From Sphingomonas sp. 3P27F8 (GTDB lineage Bacteria; Pseudomonadota; Alphaproteobacteria; Sphingomonadales; Sphingomonadaceae): a stretch of 64,000 nucleotides of DNA. Below, piece after piece: positions 46,357 to 56,020 of the stretch (within the stretch, counting starts at the first letter, position 1; each line of letters starts with the position of its first letter). A model generated the notes under the pieces. It was not told the origin of the DNA, searched no databases, and saw nothing but the letters and a program-made list of their open reading frames with translations. Where the stretch lies: the NCBI RefSeq assembly GCF_005502745.1, contig NZ_SCNL01000004.1:1-64000 (forward strand), read 5' to 3'. The position numbers were made by a program, and so were the translations under genes.

Positions 46357-48837
46357 TCAGAAGCGGATCGCCACGCGCGCGTAGTAATAGCCGCCGTTGA
46401 TGCCGTAGGGCGAGAAGGTGAACGGCGCGTCGTAGACCTGCGCGCCAGCGATCGTGACCGGGCCCCCGGTTGGCGTCGTCGTGGAGCCGGGGACGATGCC
46501 GAACGTCTCGGGACGCTTGTCGAAGAGGTTGTTCGCGCCGATGCTGAGGTCGGCGCCGAGCTTGGTCGCGAGCGTGAGTTCCAGATCGGTGATCGCCGCC
46601 GCCGCCATCCTCGCCTCGTAGAAGGGGGCCGCACCCGACGGCGAGACGAGCGCGCGCGTCGCACCATAGACCGTCTCGCGCAGGGTGACCGAGACGGCGC
46701 CGCGCTTCGCGCTCAGACCCGCGATCACCTTCACGCGCGGCGAGGCGGTTTCGAGATTGCTGATCGCGATGGGGTTGAGGAGCGCGCCCAAGCGGTTCCG
46801 CGTCACGTCGGTCTTGTTGTAATTGGCACTGAGCGACCAGTCGACGTGCGCGAACGATAACTCGGTCGGGTAGGTCGCGGCGAATTCCACGCCGCGGGTG
46901 CGCGTGTCGGTGCCGTTGGCGAACGCGCTGACTCCGACGAAGCTCGCGGTCGGATCGACGACGTTGCCGTGCGCGGCGATCGCATCGAGCACGCGCTGGC
47001 TGACGACCGTCGTTCCGCTCTTGCCGAGTTGCAGCCCGGTGCCGGTGATGCGGTTGCGCACCGTGATCTGATAGGCATCGAGCGTGATCGTCAGTCGATC
47101 GATCGGGCGCAGCACGATGCCGGCGGAATAGTTGGTCGACTTCTCGGGTTTGAGCGGCGCATAGCCGACGAGCGCCGCGGCGGCGGAGTTCGCGGGCAAC
47201 TGGATGATCGCGGTGGTCGGCGAGACGTTCGTCGCGGAGTAAAAGGATTCGGCGAGCGTCGGCGCTCGAAAGCCGGTACTGACGGTGCCGCGCACCGCAA
47301 ACGCGGGCGAGACATCGTAGCGCGTGGTAAGCTTGCCGATGCCGGTATCACCGGTGTCGCTGTAATGCTCGAAGCGGCCCGCGACATCCACCGTCCAGGC
47401 ACTGGTGGGCTGTACCGCAATGTCGCCGTAGATGCTCCACGCGTTACGGCGATGCTCGCCGGCGTCGCTCGCCTGGAAGCCCGGATAGGATTGCCCGCCC
47501 TCCTTGTAGACCGAGGCGGCGTCGCCCGCGCGGATCGCATAGGTATCGCGACGATATTCCGCGCCGAGTGCCAGCGTCGCGGGCGCGGCGAGGCCGAGCG
47601 ACAGGTCGCGCTTCACGTCGAGGTTCGCGGTGAATTGCGTCGCGACAAAGGTGCCGTCATAGAAATCGCGCGGGGTGAAGCCCGTGTCCGCGTAGAGCGA
47701 TGCGTTGGCGGAGTTCAGCGTGCTGATCCGCGCGGTGTCCCGGCCGTAGGTCGAGGAGAGATCCCACGACCATCCCCCGGCCGTGCCGCGCACGCCGCCG
47801 GTGAAGGCGTAATCGTCCTCCTCCAGCCCGAGTTGCGGCACGAAGCCGTTCGGAAAGGGAAAGGTGGTGACGCCGTTCACGGTCCGGCTGACGCGATTGG
47901 GCAGGCGGTATTGCTCGTTGGCGCGCGCGACGCGGCGCCCGTAGCTTCCGAAACTGTACGCCTGGATACCGCCGAAATCGTAGCCGGCGTTGTACGTGCC
48001 GGCGGTGAGCGACGAGCGGGCATCGCCGATGATCGGATTGAGATAGGGAAAGCCGGGGATGTTCGCCCAGGCGGCGGGCACGCCGGTGAGGATCGATCCG
48101 TCGGGGGCGGCGACGCGCCGTTCCGCGCCGCCGCGCTGGCTGAAATCGTGGAAGCGATGGAAGCCGGTGACATCGAGGAAGCCGCTGTCTCCGATCGGGA
48201 GCGCCAGCCGCACGCTTCCCGCGGCGGTGTCGCCGTCGCCCTTGTAATATTGTCCCACGGTCGCCGACGCGCTGCCGCCGCTGCGATCCGACTTCAGGAT
48301 GATGTTGATGACGCCGGCGATCGCGTCCGAGCCATATTGCGCGGCCGCGCCGTCCTGAAGCACCTCGATCCGCTCGATCGCCTCGGGCGGGATCAGGTCG
48401 AGGTCGGGCGCGGCGCCGCCCTGGAACGGTCCCGTCGTGACATGGACGTTGGCGGTGCCGTGGCGGCGCTTGCCGTTGATGAGGATGAGGACGTGATTGG
48501 GGCTGAGCCCGCGCAACCGCGCGGTGAGCGTGAGGTTGGAAGCGTCGCCGCCGAACGGCTGCGCTGTGAACGAGGGCGTCAACTGGCTCAGCACCTGATT
48601 GAGGTTCGGCTGGCCGACATGCGTCAGCGCTTCGGCATCGAGCACTTGGATCGGGGCGGCGCTGTCTGCCGCACGGACGCCGGCTCGGCGCGTGCCCGTG
48701 ACGACGATGTCGCCGCTCGGATCGGATGCTGCGGCATCCTCCGCGGCCGGTGCGGCCGGTGCCGGATCGGCAGCCGCGGCCCCGGCCACGAGCGTCAACA
48801 TTCCGGCCCCTGACAGGAAAAAGGAAGCATGCTTCAT
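46357..48837 (-). CDS. TonB-dependent outer-membrane receptor
   Basis: 826 residues. A signal peptide ends near residue 22 (AGAAAADP). A plug domain (about 42-170) starts GDIVVTGTRRAG (TonB-box-like) and includes LRGLSPNHVLILINGKRRHG and VLQDGAAAQYGSDAIAGVIN. The remaining 650 residues form the barrel, ending in the aromatic YYYARVAIRF. It imports a scarce compound across the outer membrane; the organosulfur genes on both sides suggest a sulfur-containing ligand, rather than siderophore iron. It is convergent with the FAD protein gene (13 bp apart). Confidence 0.92.
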   Translation of the reverse strand: MKHASFFLSGAGMLTLVAGAAAADPAPAAPAAEDAAASDPSGDIVVTGTRRAGVRAADSAAPIQVLDAEALTHVGQPNLNQVLSQLTPSFTAQPFGGDASNLTLTARLRGLSPNHVLILINGKRRHGTANVHVTTGPFQGGAAPDLDLIPPEAIERIEVLQDGAAAQYGSDAIAGVINIILKSDRSGGSASATVGQYYKGDGDTAAGSVRLALPIGDSGFLDVTGFHRFHDFSQRGGAERRVAAPDGSILTGVPAAWANIPGFPYLNPIIGDARSSLTAGTYNAGYDFGGIQAYSFGSYGRRVARANEQYRLPNRVSRTVNGVTTFPFPNGFVPQLGLEEDDYAFTGGVRGTAGGWSWDLSSTYGRDTARISTLNSANASLYADTGFTPRDFYDGTFVATQFTANLDVKRDLSLGLAAPATLALGAEYRRDTYAIRAGDAASVYKEGGQSYPGFQASDAGEHRRNAWSIYGDIAVQPTSAWTVDVAGRFEHYSDTGDTGIGKLTTRYDVSPAFAVRGTVSTGFRAPTLAESFYSATNVSPTTAIIQLPANSAAAALVGYAPLKPEKSTNYSAGIVLRPIDRLTITLDAYQITVRNRITGTGLQLGKSGTTVVSQRVLDAIAAHGNVVDPTASFVGVSAFANGTDTRTRGVEFAATYPTELSFAHVDWSLSANYNKTDVTRNRLGALLNPIAISNLETASPRVKVIAGLSAKRGAVSVTLRETVYGATRALVSPSGAAPFYEARMAAAAITDLELTLATKLGADLSIGANNLFDKRPETFGIVPGSTTTPTGGPVTIAGAQVYDAPFTFSPYGINGGYYYARVAIRF

Positions 48838-49230
48838 CGCGTCACCCCTGTTGATCGGAGAAGCGCGGAGACAGAAGTGCCGAGCGCTATATTCGTGTCA
48901 GCCGACACGGCGCCAAGTCTAATCGACAATTCAGAAGCGTCTGAAACAGTCGAACGCCTCAACTCTCTCACCCGTCTTGAAACATGACGCGCTATAATAA
49001 GTCGAAGAGGCGTGATTACACCGACCGCACTGACACAGTCTCCGCAGATGATCTCCATGTTGTTTATCGATGCGACGCTTTGTTGCGCCGTCGTCATAAG
49101 GCTGCGATCGGGAAGCGGCTCCGGGCGAGACAGAAAATCTTTCCCGCCGGAACGGCAAAGTTGATTCCCTACGAAGTAAGTAGGAGTTTAGCCTCGGCTC
49201 CATCGACCAGAAGCGGGAGCCGACGCCGCC
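48838..49230. other. 393-bp divergent control region of the receptor and the monooxygenase operon
   Basis: No gene supported. CGTGTC (48894-48899) and GACACG (48904-48909) form an inverted repeat 57 bp upstream of the receptor start. A lone TATAAT occurs at 48993-48998 on the plus strand. A second inverted repeat (49168-49184) is listed separately. Two divergent promoters sensitive to sulfur supply are expected here. Confidence 0.45.
49168..49184. promoter_or_regulatory. Inverted repeat before the monooxygenase operon
   Basis: CCTAC (49168-49172) and GTAGG (49180-49184) flank a 7-bp spacer in a locally A+T-rich patch, 47 bp before the start at 49231. Suitable position for an operator of a sulfur regulator; the binding protein is unknown. 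Confidence 0.35.
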
Positions 49231-50250
49231 ATGCCTTACCGTCTCAGCATCCTCGACAAGGCGCTCGTGCCCGAGGGAACAACGCCGCAGCAATCGCTGG
49301 CGGAGACGGTCGCGTCGGCGCAGCTGGCTGATCGGCTCGGCTTCCATCGCTATTGGTTCGCCGAGCATCACGGCATGCCCGCGCTCGGCAGCACGGCGCC
49401 AGAGGCGCTCGCGGCCTATGTCCTCGCCAGCACCCAGCGCATCCGGGTCGGCTCGGGCGGGGTGATGCTGCAGCATTACGCGCCCTTCAAGGTGGCGGAG
49501 ACGTTCAACCTCCTCGCCGCGCTGGCGCCGGGGCGGGTCGACCTCGGCATCGGCAAGGCCCCCGGCGGCCTACCGCGCGCGACCCGCGCGCTGCGCAGCG
49601 GCCTTGCCGACGCGCAGCCCGACTTTGCGGACAAGCTCCGCGAGCTCGACGCCTTCGTATTCGGACGGCTTGGCGACGAGCATCCGCTGGCCGGCGCGCT
49701 TGCCGGCCCTGCCCCCGCCGTGCCGCCCGCACCCATCCTGCTGGGCGCCAGCGCGGAGAGCGCGGCGCTCGCCGCCGAGCTCGACTGGGGCTTCTGCTAT
49801 GCCGGCCATTTCGACGGCGACCCCGATCGCATGGCGCACGCCTTCCGCGTCTATCGCGAGGCGACCGGGCGCACGCCGCTCCTCGCGCTCGTCGCCTTCG
49901 CCGCGCCGAGCGAGGCGGAGGCGCAGCGGCTGGTCGGCCCCCTGAGGCTTTACCGTGTGCGGCTCGCGACCGGGCAGAAGGTCAACGTCGGCACGCCCGA
50001 GGCCGCGGCGGAGTTCGCGCGCCAGTCCGGCGTGGCCGACTATTCGGTCGAGGAGATCGTCCCCAATGTCATCTCGGGCACGGGGGCGCAGGTGCGCGCC
50101 GCGCTGGACGAGATCCACGGTCGGCTCGGCGTGGAGGAGTTCGTCATGGACGCCCCCGTCGCCGCGCACGACGCGCGCCGTGCCTCGCTCGAGGAACTGG
50201 CGCGCGCCATCCTTCCGCACGTGGGCGGCGTCGCCCGCGCCGCGGCGTGA
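49231..50250 (+). CDS. Luciferase-like flavin monooxygenase, MsnO8/YtmO-like
   Basis: 339 residues. The TIM-barrel luciferase-like family is shown by GFHRYWFAEHHGMPALGSTA, IRVGSGGVMLQHYAPFKVAE and DLGIGKAPGG. It resembles the short MsnO8 group, which includes B. subtilis YtmO (CmoO) of the ytm cysteine-salvage operon. Its substrate is unknown. It is the first gene of a six-gene run on the plus strand ending at 56020, with GGGAG a few bases before its ATG. Confidence 0.85.
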   Translation: MPYRLSILDKALVPEGTTPQQSLAETVASAQLADRLGFHRYWFAEHHGMPALGSTAPEALAAYVLASTQRIRVGSGGVMLQHYAPFKVAETFNLLAALAPGRVDLGIGKAPGGLPRATRALRSGLADAQPDFADKLRELDAFVFGRLGDEHPLAGALAGPAPAVPPAPILLGASAESAALAAELDWGFCYAGHFDGDPDRMAHAFRVYREATGRTPLLALVAFAAPSEAEAQRLVGPLRLYRVRLATGQKVNVGTPEAAAEFARQSGVADYSVEEIVPNVISGTGAQVRAALDEIHGRLGVEEFVMDAPVAAHDARRASLEELARAILPHVGGVARAAA

Positions 50251-50279
50251 CCCGAAACGATCTGAAAGCGAGGTAGGCG

Positions 50280-51629
50280 ATGAGCAGTCAATCGATCCCG
50301 TTCGGCCTGTTGCTCCATGGCCCAGGCGGCCACATGCATGCCTGGAAACACCCCAGCAACCCGGCCGATGCGAGCGTCAACCTGCCGTTCCTGACCAGCC
50401 AAACCCTGAAGGCGGAGGCGGCGGGCATCGCCTTCGCCTTCGTCGCCGACGGGCTCTACATCAACGAGAAGTCGATCCCCCATTTCCTCAACCGGTTCGA
50501 GCCGATCACGATCCTTTCCGCGCTGGCGACCGCGACGAGCAAGATCGGCCTCGCAGGCACCTTGTCCACCTCGTACAGCGACCCCTTCACCGTCGCGCGC
50601 CAGTTCGCCTCGCTCGATCTCATCAGCGGCGGGCGTGCGGGCTGGAACGTCGTCACCTCGCCGCTCGAGGGTTCGGGGCGCAACTACGGGCGCTCGCACC
50701 CCGATCATGCGCTCCGCTACGAGATCGCGGACGAGTATCTTACCGTCACGCAGGGATTGTGGGATTCGTGGGACGAGGACGCGTTCCCGCGCGATCGCAC
50801 GACCGGCACCTATGTCGACAAGTCACGCTTCCGCCGGCTCGACCACAAGGGGCGTTTCTTCCAGGTCGAAGGACCGATCAACATCGGCCGTTCGCCGCAG
50901 GGACAGCCGGTGGTCTTCCAGGCGGGTTCGTCCGACCCGGGGATAGGCCTCGCGGGCAAGTTCGCGGATGCGGTGTTCACCGGCCCCGCGACCTTCGATG
51001 AGGCGGTTCGCTTCCGCGCGCAGGTGCGCAACAGCGCGGTGGTGCACGGCCGCGCGGCGGACCATGTGAAGATCTTTCCCGGCATCGGCATCGTCACCGG
51101 CGCGACCGATGCCGAGGCGGAGGCGAAGTTCGAGGAGATCAGGAACCTACTGACGATCGAAGATGCGCTCGACTTCCTTGGTCGCTTCTTCGATCATCAC
51201 GATTTCGGGCAGTATGACGTCGATGCGCCCTTTCCCGAGCTTGGTGACATCGGTGCGAACAGTTTCCGCTCCACCACAGATCGGATCAAGGCGGACGCTC
51301 GCGAGCACGGCCTCACCCTTCGCCAGGTCGCGCTGAAGGCGGCCACGCCCAAGCCGCACTTCCTCGGCAACCCCGAGAAAGTGGCGGACGAACTGGTCCG
51401 CTGGATCGACGGCGGCGCGGCGGACGGGTTCATCCTCGGCTTCCCGGTGGCAGCGCAGGGGCTCGACGACTTCGTCACCTACATCGTCCCGGAACTGGAG
51501 CGGCGCGGCCGCTACGACCGCGTGCTCCACGGCGCGACGCTGCGCGATCACCTCGGGCTGCCGTTCAAGGAAAGCCGCTACGCCGCCGGCGCGGCGCCCG
51601 CGAGCGCACCGGAACGCCGCTCGGCATGA
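50280..51629 (+). CDS. NtaA/SnaA/DszA-family FMN monooxygenase, YxeK/CmoJ-like
   Basis: 449 residues. HMHAWKHPSNP at the N-terminus, FVADGLYIN, GTLSTSYSDPFTVARQFASL, GRAGWNVVTS and VVFQAGSSDPG are the family landmarks. Members use FMNH2 and O2 on C-N or C-S bonds; YxeK of B. subtilis oxidises N-acetyl-S-(2-succino)cysteine. Here it is followed in overlap by the M20 amidohydrolase (ATGA) and then a GNAT acetyltransferase, the same partners as in the yxe operon. A specific substrate is inferred from context only. GAGGTAGG precedes the ATG. Confidence 0.9.
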   Translation: MSSQSIPFGLLLHGPGGHMHAWKHPSNPADASVNLPFLTSQTLKAEAAGIAFAFVADGLYINEKSIPHFLNRFEPITILSALATATSKIGLAGTLSTSYSDPFTVARQFASLDLISGGRAGWNVVTSPLEGSGRNYGRSHPDHALRYEIADEYLTVTQGLWDSWDEDAFPRDRTTGTYVDKSRFRRLDHKGRFFQVEGPINIGRSPQGQPVVFQAGSSDPGIGLAGKFADAVFTGPATFDEAVRFRAQVRNSAVVHGRAADHVKIFPGIGIVTGATDAEAEAKFEEIRNLLTIEDALDFLGRFFDHHDFGQYDVDAPFPELGDIGANSFRSTTDRIKADAREHGLTLRQVALKAATPKPHFLGNPEKVADELVRWIDGGAADGFILGFPVAAQGLDDFVTYIVPELERRGRYDRVLHGATLRDHLGLPFKESRYAAGAAPASAPERRSA

Positions 51630-52813
51630 CGCTCGCCACGCCCGTCCGGGCCAATGTCGCGCCCGCGCTCGCCGGCATCGAGGCGTTCCTCGACGATGCG
51701 ATCGCGCTGCGGCATGATTTCCACCGCCACCCCGAGCTGTCGTGGAACGAGCACCGCACCGCGGCGCGCGTGGCGGAGTTGCTGGAGGAATGGGGCTATC
51801 GCGTGACCACTGGCGTCGGCGGCAACGGGGTCGTGGGCACCCTCCGTCGCGGCACCGGCACGAAATCGCTGGGGCTGCGCGCCGACATGGATGCGCTGCC
51901 GATCGCGGAGGCGAGCGGCCTGCCGTTCGCTAGCGAGACAGCCGGCGTCATGCACGCATGCGGTCACGACGGGCACACGACGATCCTCCTTGCCGCGGCG
52001 CGCTATCTCGCCGAGGCGGGCGATCTCTCGGGCACGCTCCACCTCTTCTTCCAGCCGGCAGAGGAGATCGGCCAGGGCGCGCGCGCGATGATCGCGGACG
52101 GTCTATTCGACCGCTTCCCCTGCGATGCGGTGTACGGGCTGCATAACTGGCCGGGCCTGCCCGTGGGACGGTTCGGCATCCTCGACGGCCCGGCCATGGC
52201 GTCGGTGGACTGGATCGGCATCCGGGTGGTCGGCAAGGGCGGCCACGGCGCCGCGCCGCACGAAACGGTCGATCCCGTGGTCGCCGCGGCGCACGTTATC
52301 ACCGCGCTGCAATCGATCGTCGCGCGCAACGTCGCCCCTCTCGATGCCGCGGTCGTCACCGTCGGGTCGATCCATGGCGGCGATGCGGCGAACGTCATCC
52401 CCGATCATGTCGATCTGACGCTCACCGCACGCTCGTTCCGCGCCGAGGTGCGCGAGGCGTTGCAGCGGCGCATCCCGGAGATCGCGCGCGGCGTCGCGGC
52501 GAGCTTCGGCGCGACCGCGGAGGTCGAGCTGCGCCGCGGCTTCCCCAGCGTGGTCAATCACCCGCGCGAGGCCGAGATCGCGCGCGGCGTCGCCCGCGAC
52601 CTGTTGGGCGAGGACGCGTTGATCCCCGACATTGCGCCACGCACCGCGAGCGAGGACTTCGCCTTCATGCTGGAGGCGCGCCCCGGCGCGTTCCTGTTTC
52701 TGGGAACGGGACCGGGCGAGCCGCTGCACAGCCCGCGCTACCGCTTCAACGACGACGTGATCGCGCCCGGTGCCGCCCTGTGGGCGCGACTTGCCGAAAC
52801 TTTCCTCACCTGA
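51626..52813 (+). CDS. M20-family amidohydrolase (N-acyl amino acid deacylase), YxeP-like
   Basis: 395 residues of the M20D group (hippurate/N-acetyl amino acid hydrolases). Metal ligands are visible in HACGHDGHTTI (residues 110-120) and QPAEEIGQGA (Glu146-Glu147), plus the late HSPRYRFNDD. The central dimerisation domain lies at about 185-300. In the model pathway it removes the acetyl group after oxidation. Its start overlaps the monooxygenase stop (ATGA). Confidence 0.9.
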   Translation: MTLATPVRANVAPALAGIEAFLDDAIALRHDFHRHPELSWNEHRTAARVAELLEEWGYRVTTGVGGNGVVGTLRRGTGTKSLGLRADMDALPIAEASGLPFASETAGVMHACGHDGHTTILLAAARYLAEAGDLSGTLHLFFQPAEEIGQGARAMIADGLFDRFPCDAVYGLHNWPGLPVGRFGILDGPAMASVDWIGIRVVGKGGHGAAPHETVDPVVAAAHVITALQSIVARNVAPLDAAVVTVGSIHGGDAANVIPDHVDLTLTARSFRAEVREALQRRIPEIARGVAASFGATAEVELRRGFPSVVNHPREAEIARGVARDLLGEDALIPDIAPRTASEDFAFMLEARPGAFLFLGTGPGEPLHSPRYRFNDDVIAPGAALWARLAETFLT

Positions 52814-52836
52814 CCTCACGCCAAGGAGAGCATCGC

Positions 52837-53391
52837 ATGGCGCTCGCGCCTATCAGCATCGTGGAGCATGACGACGACGAGATCGTCACCTCCTCCCCGC
52901 GCGATCCGCGAGCGCGTCCGCTGCTGGACGCACTGGTGGGCGAATACAGCCGGCGCTACCACGACCTGGAGGGTCGCCCCGTCGATGCCGCCGCGCAGGA
53001 GGTGTACCACCGCTACGCCGCCGAGGCGTTCGAGTCGCCGCACGGTAGCTTCATCCTGATCCTGCGCGGTGGCGTGCCGATCGCCGGCGGCGGCTTCATG
53101 CGCCACGCGGACGAAGGCACCGCGGAGGTGAAGCGCATGTGGACCGCGGACACGCACCGCCGGCAGGGCCTCGCGCGACGCGTGCTGACCGCGCTGGAGG
53201 ACCGCGCCCGAGCGCTGGGTTACACGCGCATCTATCTCACCACCGGCTTCCGCCAGCCCGAAGCCGCGGCGCTCTACCATCGGTCGGGCTATACCGGCCT
53301 GTACGATCCCGCCGCCGATCTCGCGGCACGCTTCACCTTGCCGTTCGAGAAATATATCGGCGCGCCGCTCGCGGCGGAGCGGCGCGCGTGA
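52837..53391 (+). CDS. GNAT N-acetyltransferase, YxeL-like
   Basis: 184 residues. The acetyl-CoA loop is [18 protein letters not shown] near residue 100, followed by [20 protein letters not shown], a typical GNAT end. It has AAGGAGAG before the ATG. In the model pathway it acetylates the amino group of the S-substituted cysteine first. Its stop overlaps the GTG start of the transporter gene (GTGA). Confidence 0.88.
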   Translation: MALAPISIVEHDDDEIVTSSPRDPRARPLLDALVGEYSRRYHDLEGRPVDAAAQEVYHRYAAEAFESPHGSFILILRGGVPIAGGGFMRHADEGTAEVKRMWTADTHRRQGLARRVLTALEDRARALGYTRIYLTTGFRQPEAAALYHRSGYTGLYDPAADLAARFTLPFEKYIGAPLAAERRA

Positions 53392-55106
53392 GTACCGCCT
53401 ACGCCGACGTAAAAGTGGCCGACGCGGCGCGCGCGCCCGCGCCGCGCGCCGCGCGCCGCATCGTTCCCGCGCGCTATCCGCTGCGCACCGCAGCGTCGGC
53501 GGCGGGGCTCGTCATCATCGCCAGCGTTGCAGCGTCCGTCCTCGGCAACCCGCGCTGGGGCTGGCCCGTGTTCGCGCAATGGTTCCTGGCCGAGCCGGTG
53601 ATCGTGGGCCTTGGCCGCACCCTGCTGCTGACCGTTATGGGCACGTTGTTCGGGTCGCTTCTCGGCATGGCGCTGGCACTCGCGCGCGTCTCGGGATCGC
53701 GCCTGCTCGGCGGTGTGGCGTGGAGCTACGTCTGGCTGTTCCGCTCGATCCCGCTCATCGTCCTGCTGCTGCTCCTGAACAATCTCGGCTATCTCTACGC
53801 GACGATCTCGCTCGGGGTGCCGCTGACGGGGATCACCTTCGCGCAATGGTCGACGACCGCGCTCATCAGCCCGTTCGCGGCCGCGGTGATCGGGCTAACG
53901 CTCAACCAGGCGGCCTTCTCGTCCGAGATCATCCGTGGCGGCATCCTGTCGGTCGACCACGGGCAGCGCGAGGCCGCGGCGGCGCTGGGACTGCCACGGC
54001 ACCGCCAGGCGTTCGGCATCGTCCTGCCGCAGGCGATGCGCAGCATTCTGCCCGCCGGGTTCAACGAGATCATCAATCTCGCGAAGGGCACCTCGGTCGT
54101 CTACGTCCTCGCGCTGCCCGAGCTATTCTATACCGTCCAGGTCATCTATCGCCGCAACCTGGACGTCATTCCGCTGCTGATGGTGGCGACGGTCTGGTAT
54201 CTCATCATCCTCACCGTCCTGTCCGCGGCGCAGCGACGGATCGAGCGGCGCTTCGCGCGCGGCGCGACCCGCGACGCGCGTTCCGTCACCCGATCGCGTG
54301 AGAGCGCGCCGACCGGCGTCGCCCGCGCGCCGCTGCCTTTTGCGCGCGGCGGCACCGTCGCGATCGAGCATGTCTCGAAATCGTTCGGCGATCTGCGGGT
54401 CCTCGACGATGTGACGCTTCGTGCGCCGTCGGGCAGCGTCACCGTCATCATCGGCAAGTCGGGATCGGGCAAATCGACGCTGCTGCGCACGATCAACCAT
54501 CTCGAGCGGGTCGACGACGGCGAGATCACGATCGACGGCGGTCATATCGGCTATCGCGCCGAGGGTGACGCGCTCTACGAGCTGAAGGAGCCCGAGATCC
54601 TGCGCCGCCGCACCGAGGTCGGCATGGTCTTCCAGAGCTTCAACCTCTTCCAGCACCTGACCGTATTGGAGAACCTCGTCGTCGCGCCGGTGTGGAGCCG
54701 CGGCATCGCGCGCGCGCAGGCCGAGGCGACCGCGCGCGATCTCCTCGCGCGTGTCGGCCTTCCCGAGAAGGCGGACAGCTATCCGCGCCAGCTCTCCGGC
54801 GGGCAGCAGCAGCGCGTCGCGATCGCGCGCGCGCTGGCGCTACGCCCCAAGGTGCTCCTCTTCGACGAGCCGACCTCTGCGCTCGACCCCGAACTCGTGA
54901 ACGAAGTGCTCGACGTCATCCGCGAGCTCGCGCGCTCGGGCACGACCCTGCTCATCGTGACACACGAGATGGGCTTCGCGCGCGAGGTCGCGGATACCGT
55001 CGTCTTCATGGATCAGGGCCGTATCGTCGAGACCGGCGCCCCGGCGCAGCTCTTCGCCCACCCGCGCGAGGCGCGAACCGCCGAATTCCTGTCGAAGGTG
55101 CTGTGA
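53388..55106 (+). CDS. Fused amino-acid ABC transporter permease and ATPase
   Basis: 572 residues from GTG at 53388. The N-terminal half (about 40-290) is a HisM/GlnP-type permease with the family loop [20 protein letters not shown] and [13 protein letters not shown]. The C-terminal half (about 325-570) is a GlnQ-type ATPase: [42 protein letters not shown] and VTHEMGFA. Separate genes are usual; fusions are known but uncommon. It corresponds to YxeN plus YxeO and would import a polar amino acid, here probably a modified cysteine. Confidence 0.92.
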   Translation: MSTAYADVKVADAARAPAPRAARRIVPARYPLRTAASAAGLVIIASVAASVLGNPRWGWPVFAQWFLAEPVIVGLGRTLLLTVMGTLFGSLLGMALALARVSGSRLLGGVAWSYVWLFRSIPLIVLLLLLNNLGYLYATISLGVPLTGITFAQWSTTALISPFAAAVIGLTLNQAAFSSEIIRGGILSVDHGQREAAAALGLPRHRQAFGIVLPQAMRSILPAGFNEIINLAKGTSVVYVLALPELFYTVQVIYRRNLDVIPLLMVATVWYLIILTVLSAAQRRIERRFARGATRDARSVTRSRESAPTGVARAPLPFARGGTVAIEHVSKSFGDLRVLDDVTLRAPSGSVTVIIGKSGSGKSTLLRTINHLERVDDGEITIDGGHIGYRAEGDALYELKEPEILRRRTEVGMVFQSFNLFQHLTVLENLVVAPVWSRGIARAQAEATARDLLARVGLPEKADSYPRQLSGGQQQRVAIARALALRPKVLLFDEPTSALDPELVNEVLDVIRELARSGTTLLIVTHEMGFAREVADTVVFMDQGRIVETGAPAQLFAHPREARTAEFLSKVL

Positions 55107-56020
55107 TGCGCGGAAGGTCAACACTCACGCTGCTCGGCGTCGCCGCGCTCATCGCCTGCAAGCCGCCGGTCGAGCCCGCGGGTCCCGAAGCGCTGCCGAT
55201 GATCCACGCGCAGAAGGTGCCCGGTGCCATCGCGTTGCTGCCGCGCAACCTGACGCTCGCGACGCCGGGCACGCTCTCGGTCGCGATGGTCGTCGGCGCG
55301 CTGCCACTCGCCGACTATGCGCGCGGCGAGAAAGGTGGGGTGGTCGGGGTCGAGCCCAACATCGCGCAGCTCGTAGCGGACAGCCTCGGCCTCAAGCTCA
55401 AGATCACGCCCGTCGCCTGGGCGGACTGGCCGCTCGGCCTCACCTCGGGCAAGTATGACGCCGTCATGTCCAACGTGACCGTCACCGAGGAGCGCAAGGC
55501 GAAGTTCGACTTCTCGACCTATCGCGACGATCAGCTCGGCATCTACACTCGCGCGGACGGCCCGATCCGCGCCATCAAGAAATCGGCCGACATCGCGGGG
55601 CTGAAGGTCGCGGTCGGCGCGAGCACCAACCAGTCGCAAATCCTCGATCGCTGGAACGCCCAGAACATCGCCGCCGGCCGCAAGCCCGCGGAGCCGCAAT
55701 ATTACGACGATGCCGGCATCGCGCGGCTGGCAGTGCTTTCCGGGCGCGTCGACGTGTCGTTCGGCCCCAATGCCACCGCCGCCTACGAAGCGCGCGACGG
55801 CCGCACCCGCCGCGTCGGCAGCGTGCCCGGCGGCTGGCCGCTCACCGCCTATATCGCGGTCGCAACGCGCAAGGGCTCGGGCCTCGCCCCCGCGATCACC
55901 GCCGCGTTGAACGCGCAGATCGACAGCGGAACCTACGGGCGCCTTCTGTCACGCTGGAACCTCGCGTCGGAAGGCATCAAGCGTTCCGAAACGAATCCGC
56001 CGGGATTGCCGAAGACCTGA
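55106..56020 (+). CDS. Amino-acid ABC transporter substrate-binding lipoprotein
   Basis: 304 residues beginning one base inside the transporter stop (TGATG). ALIAC at about 20-24 is a lipobox. The family-3 solute-binding fold follows, with ADWPLGLTSGKYDAVMSNVTV and FDFSTYRDDQLGIY. Binding-site residues for the amino-acid backbone cannot be assigned by eye. It corresponds to YxeM and completes the uptake system; in a Gram-negative, it would receive substrate delivered by the TonB receptor. Confidence 0.9.
   Translation: MRGRSTLTLLGVAALIACKPPVEPAGPEALPMIHAQKVPGAIALLPRNLTLATPGTLSVAMVVGALPLADYARGEKGGVVGVEPNIAQLVADSLGLKLKITPVAWADWPLGLTSGKYDAVMSNVTVTEERKAKFDFSTYRDDQLGIYTRADGPIRAIKKSADIAGLKVAVGASTNQSQILDRWNAQNIAAGRKPAEPQYYDDAGIARLAVLSGRVDVSFGPNATAAYEARDGRTRRVGSVPGGWPLTAYIAVATRKGSGLAPAITAALNAQIDSGTYGRLLSRWNLASEGIKRSETNPPGLPKT

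Noticed and set aside
46969..48813. 614-codon open frame antisense to the TonB receptor
   Set aside because: Shadow of the receptor gene, no family features or ribosome site.
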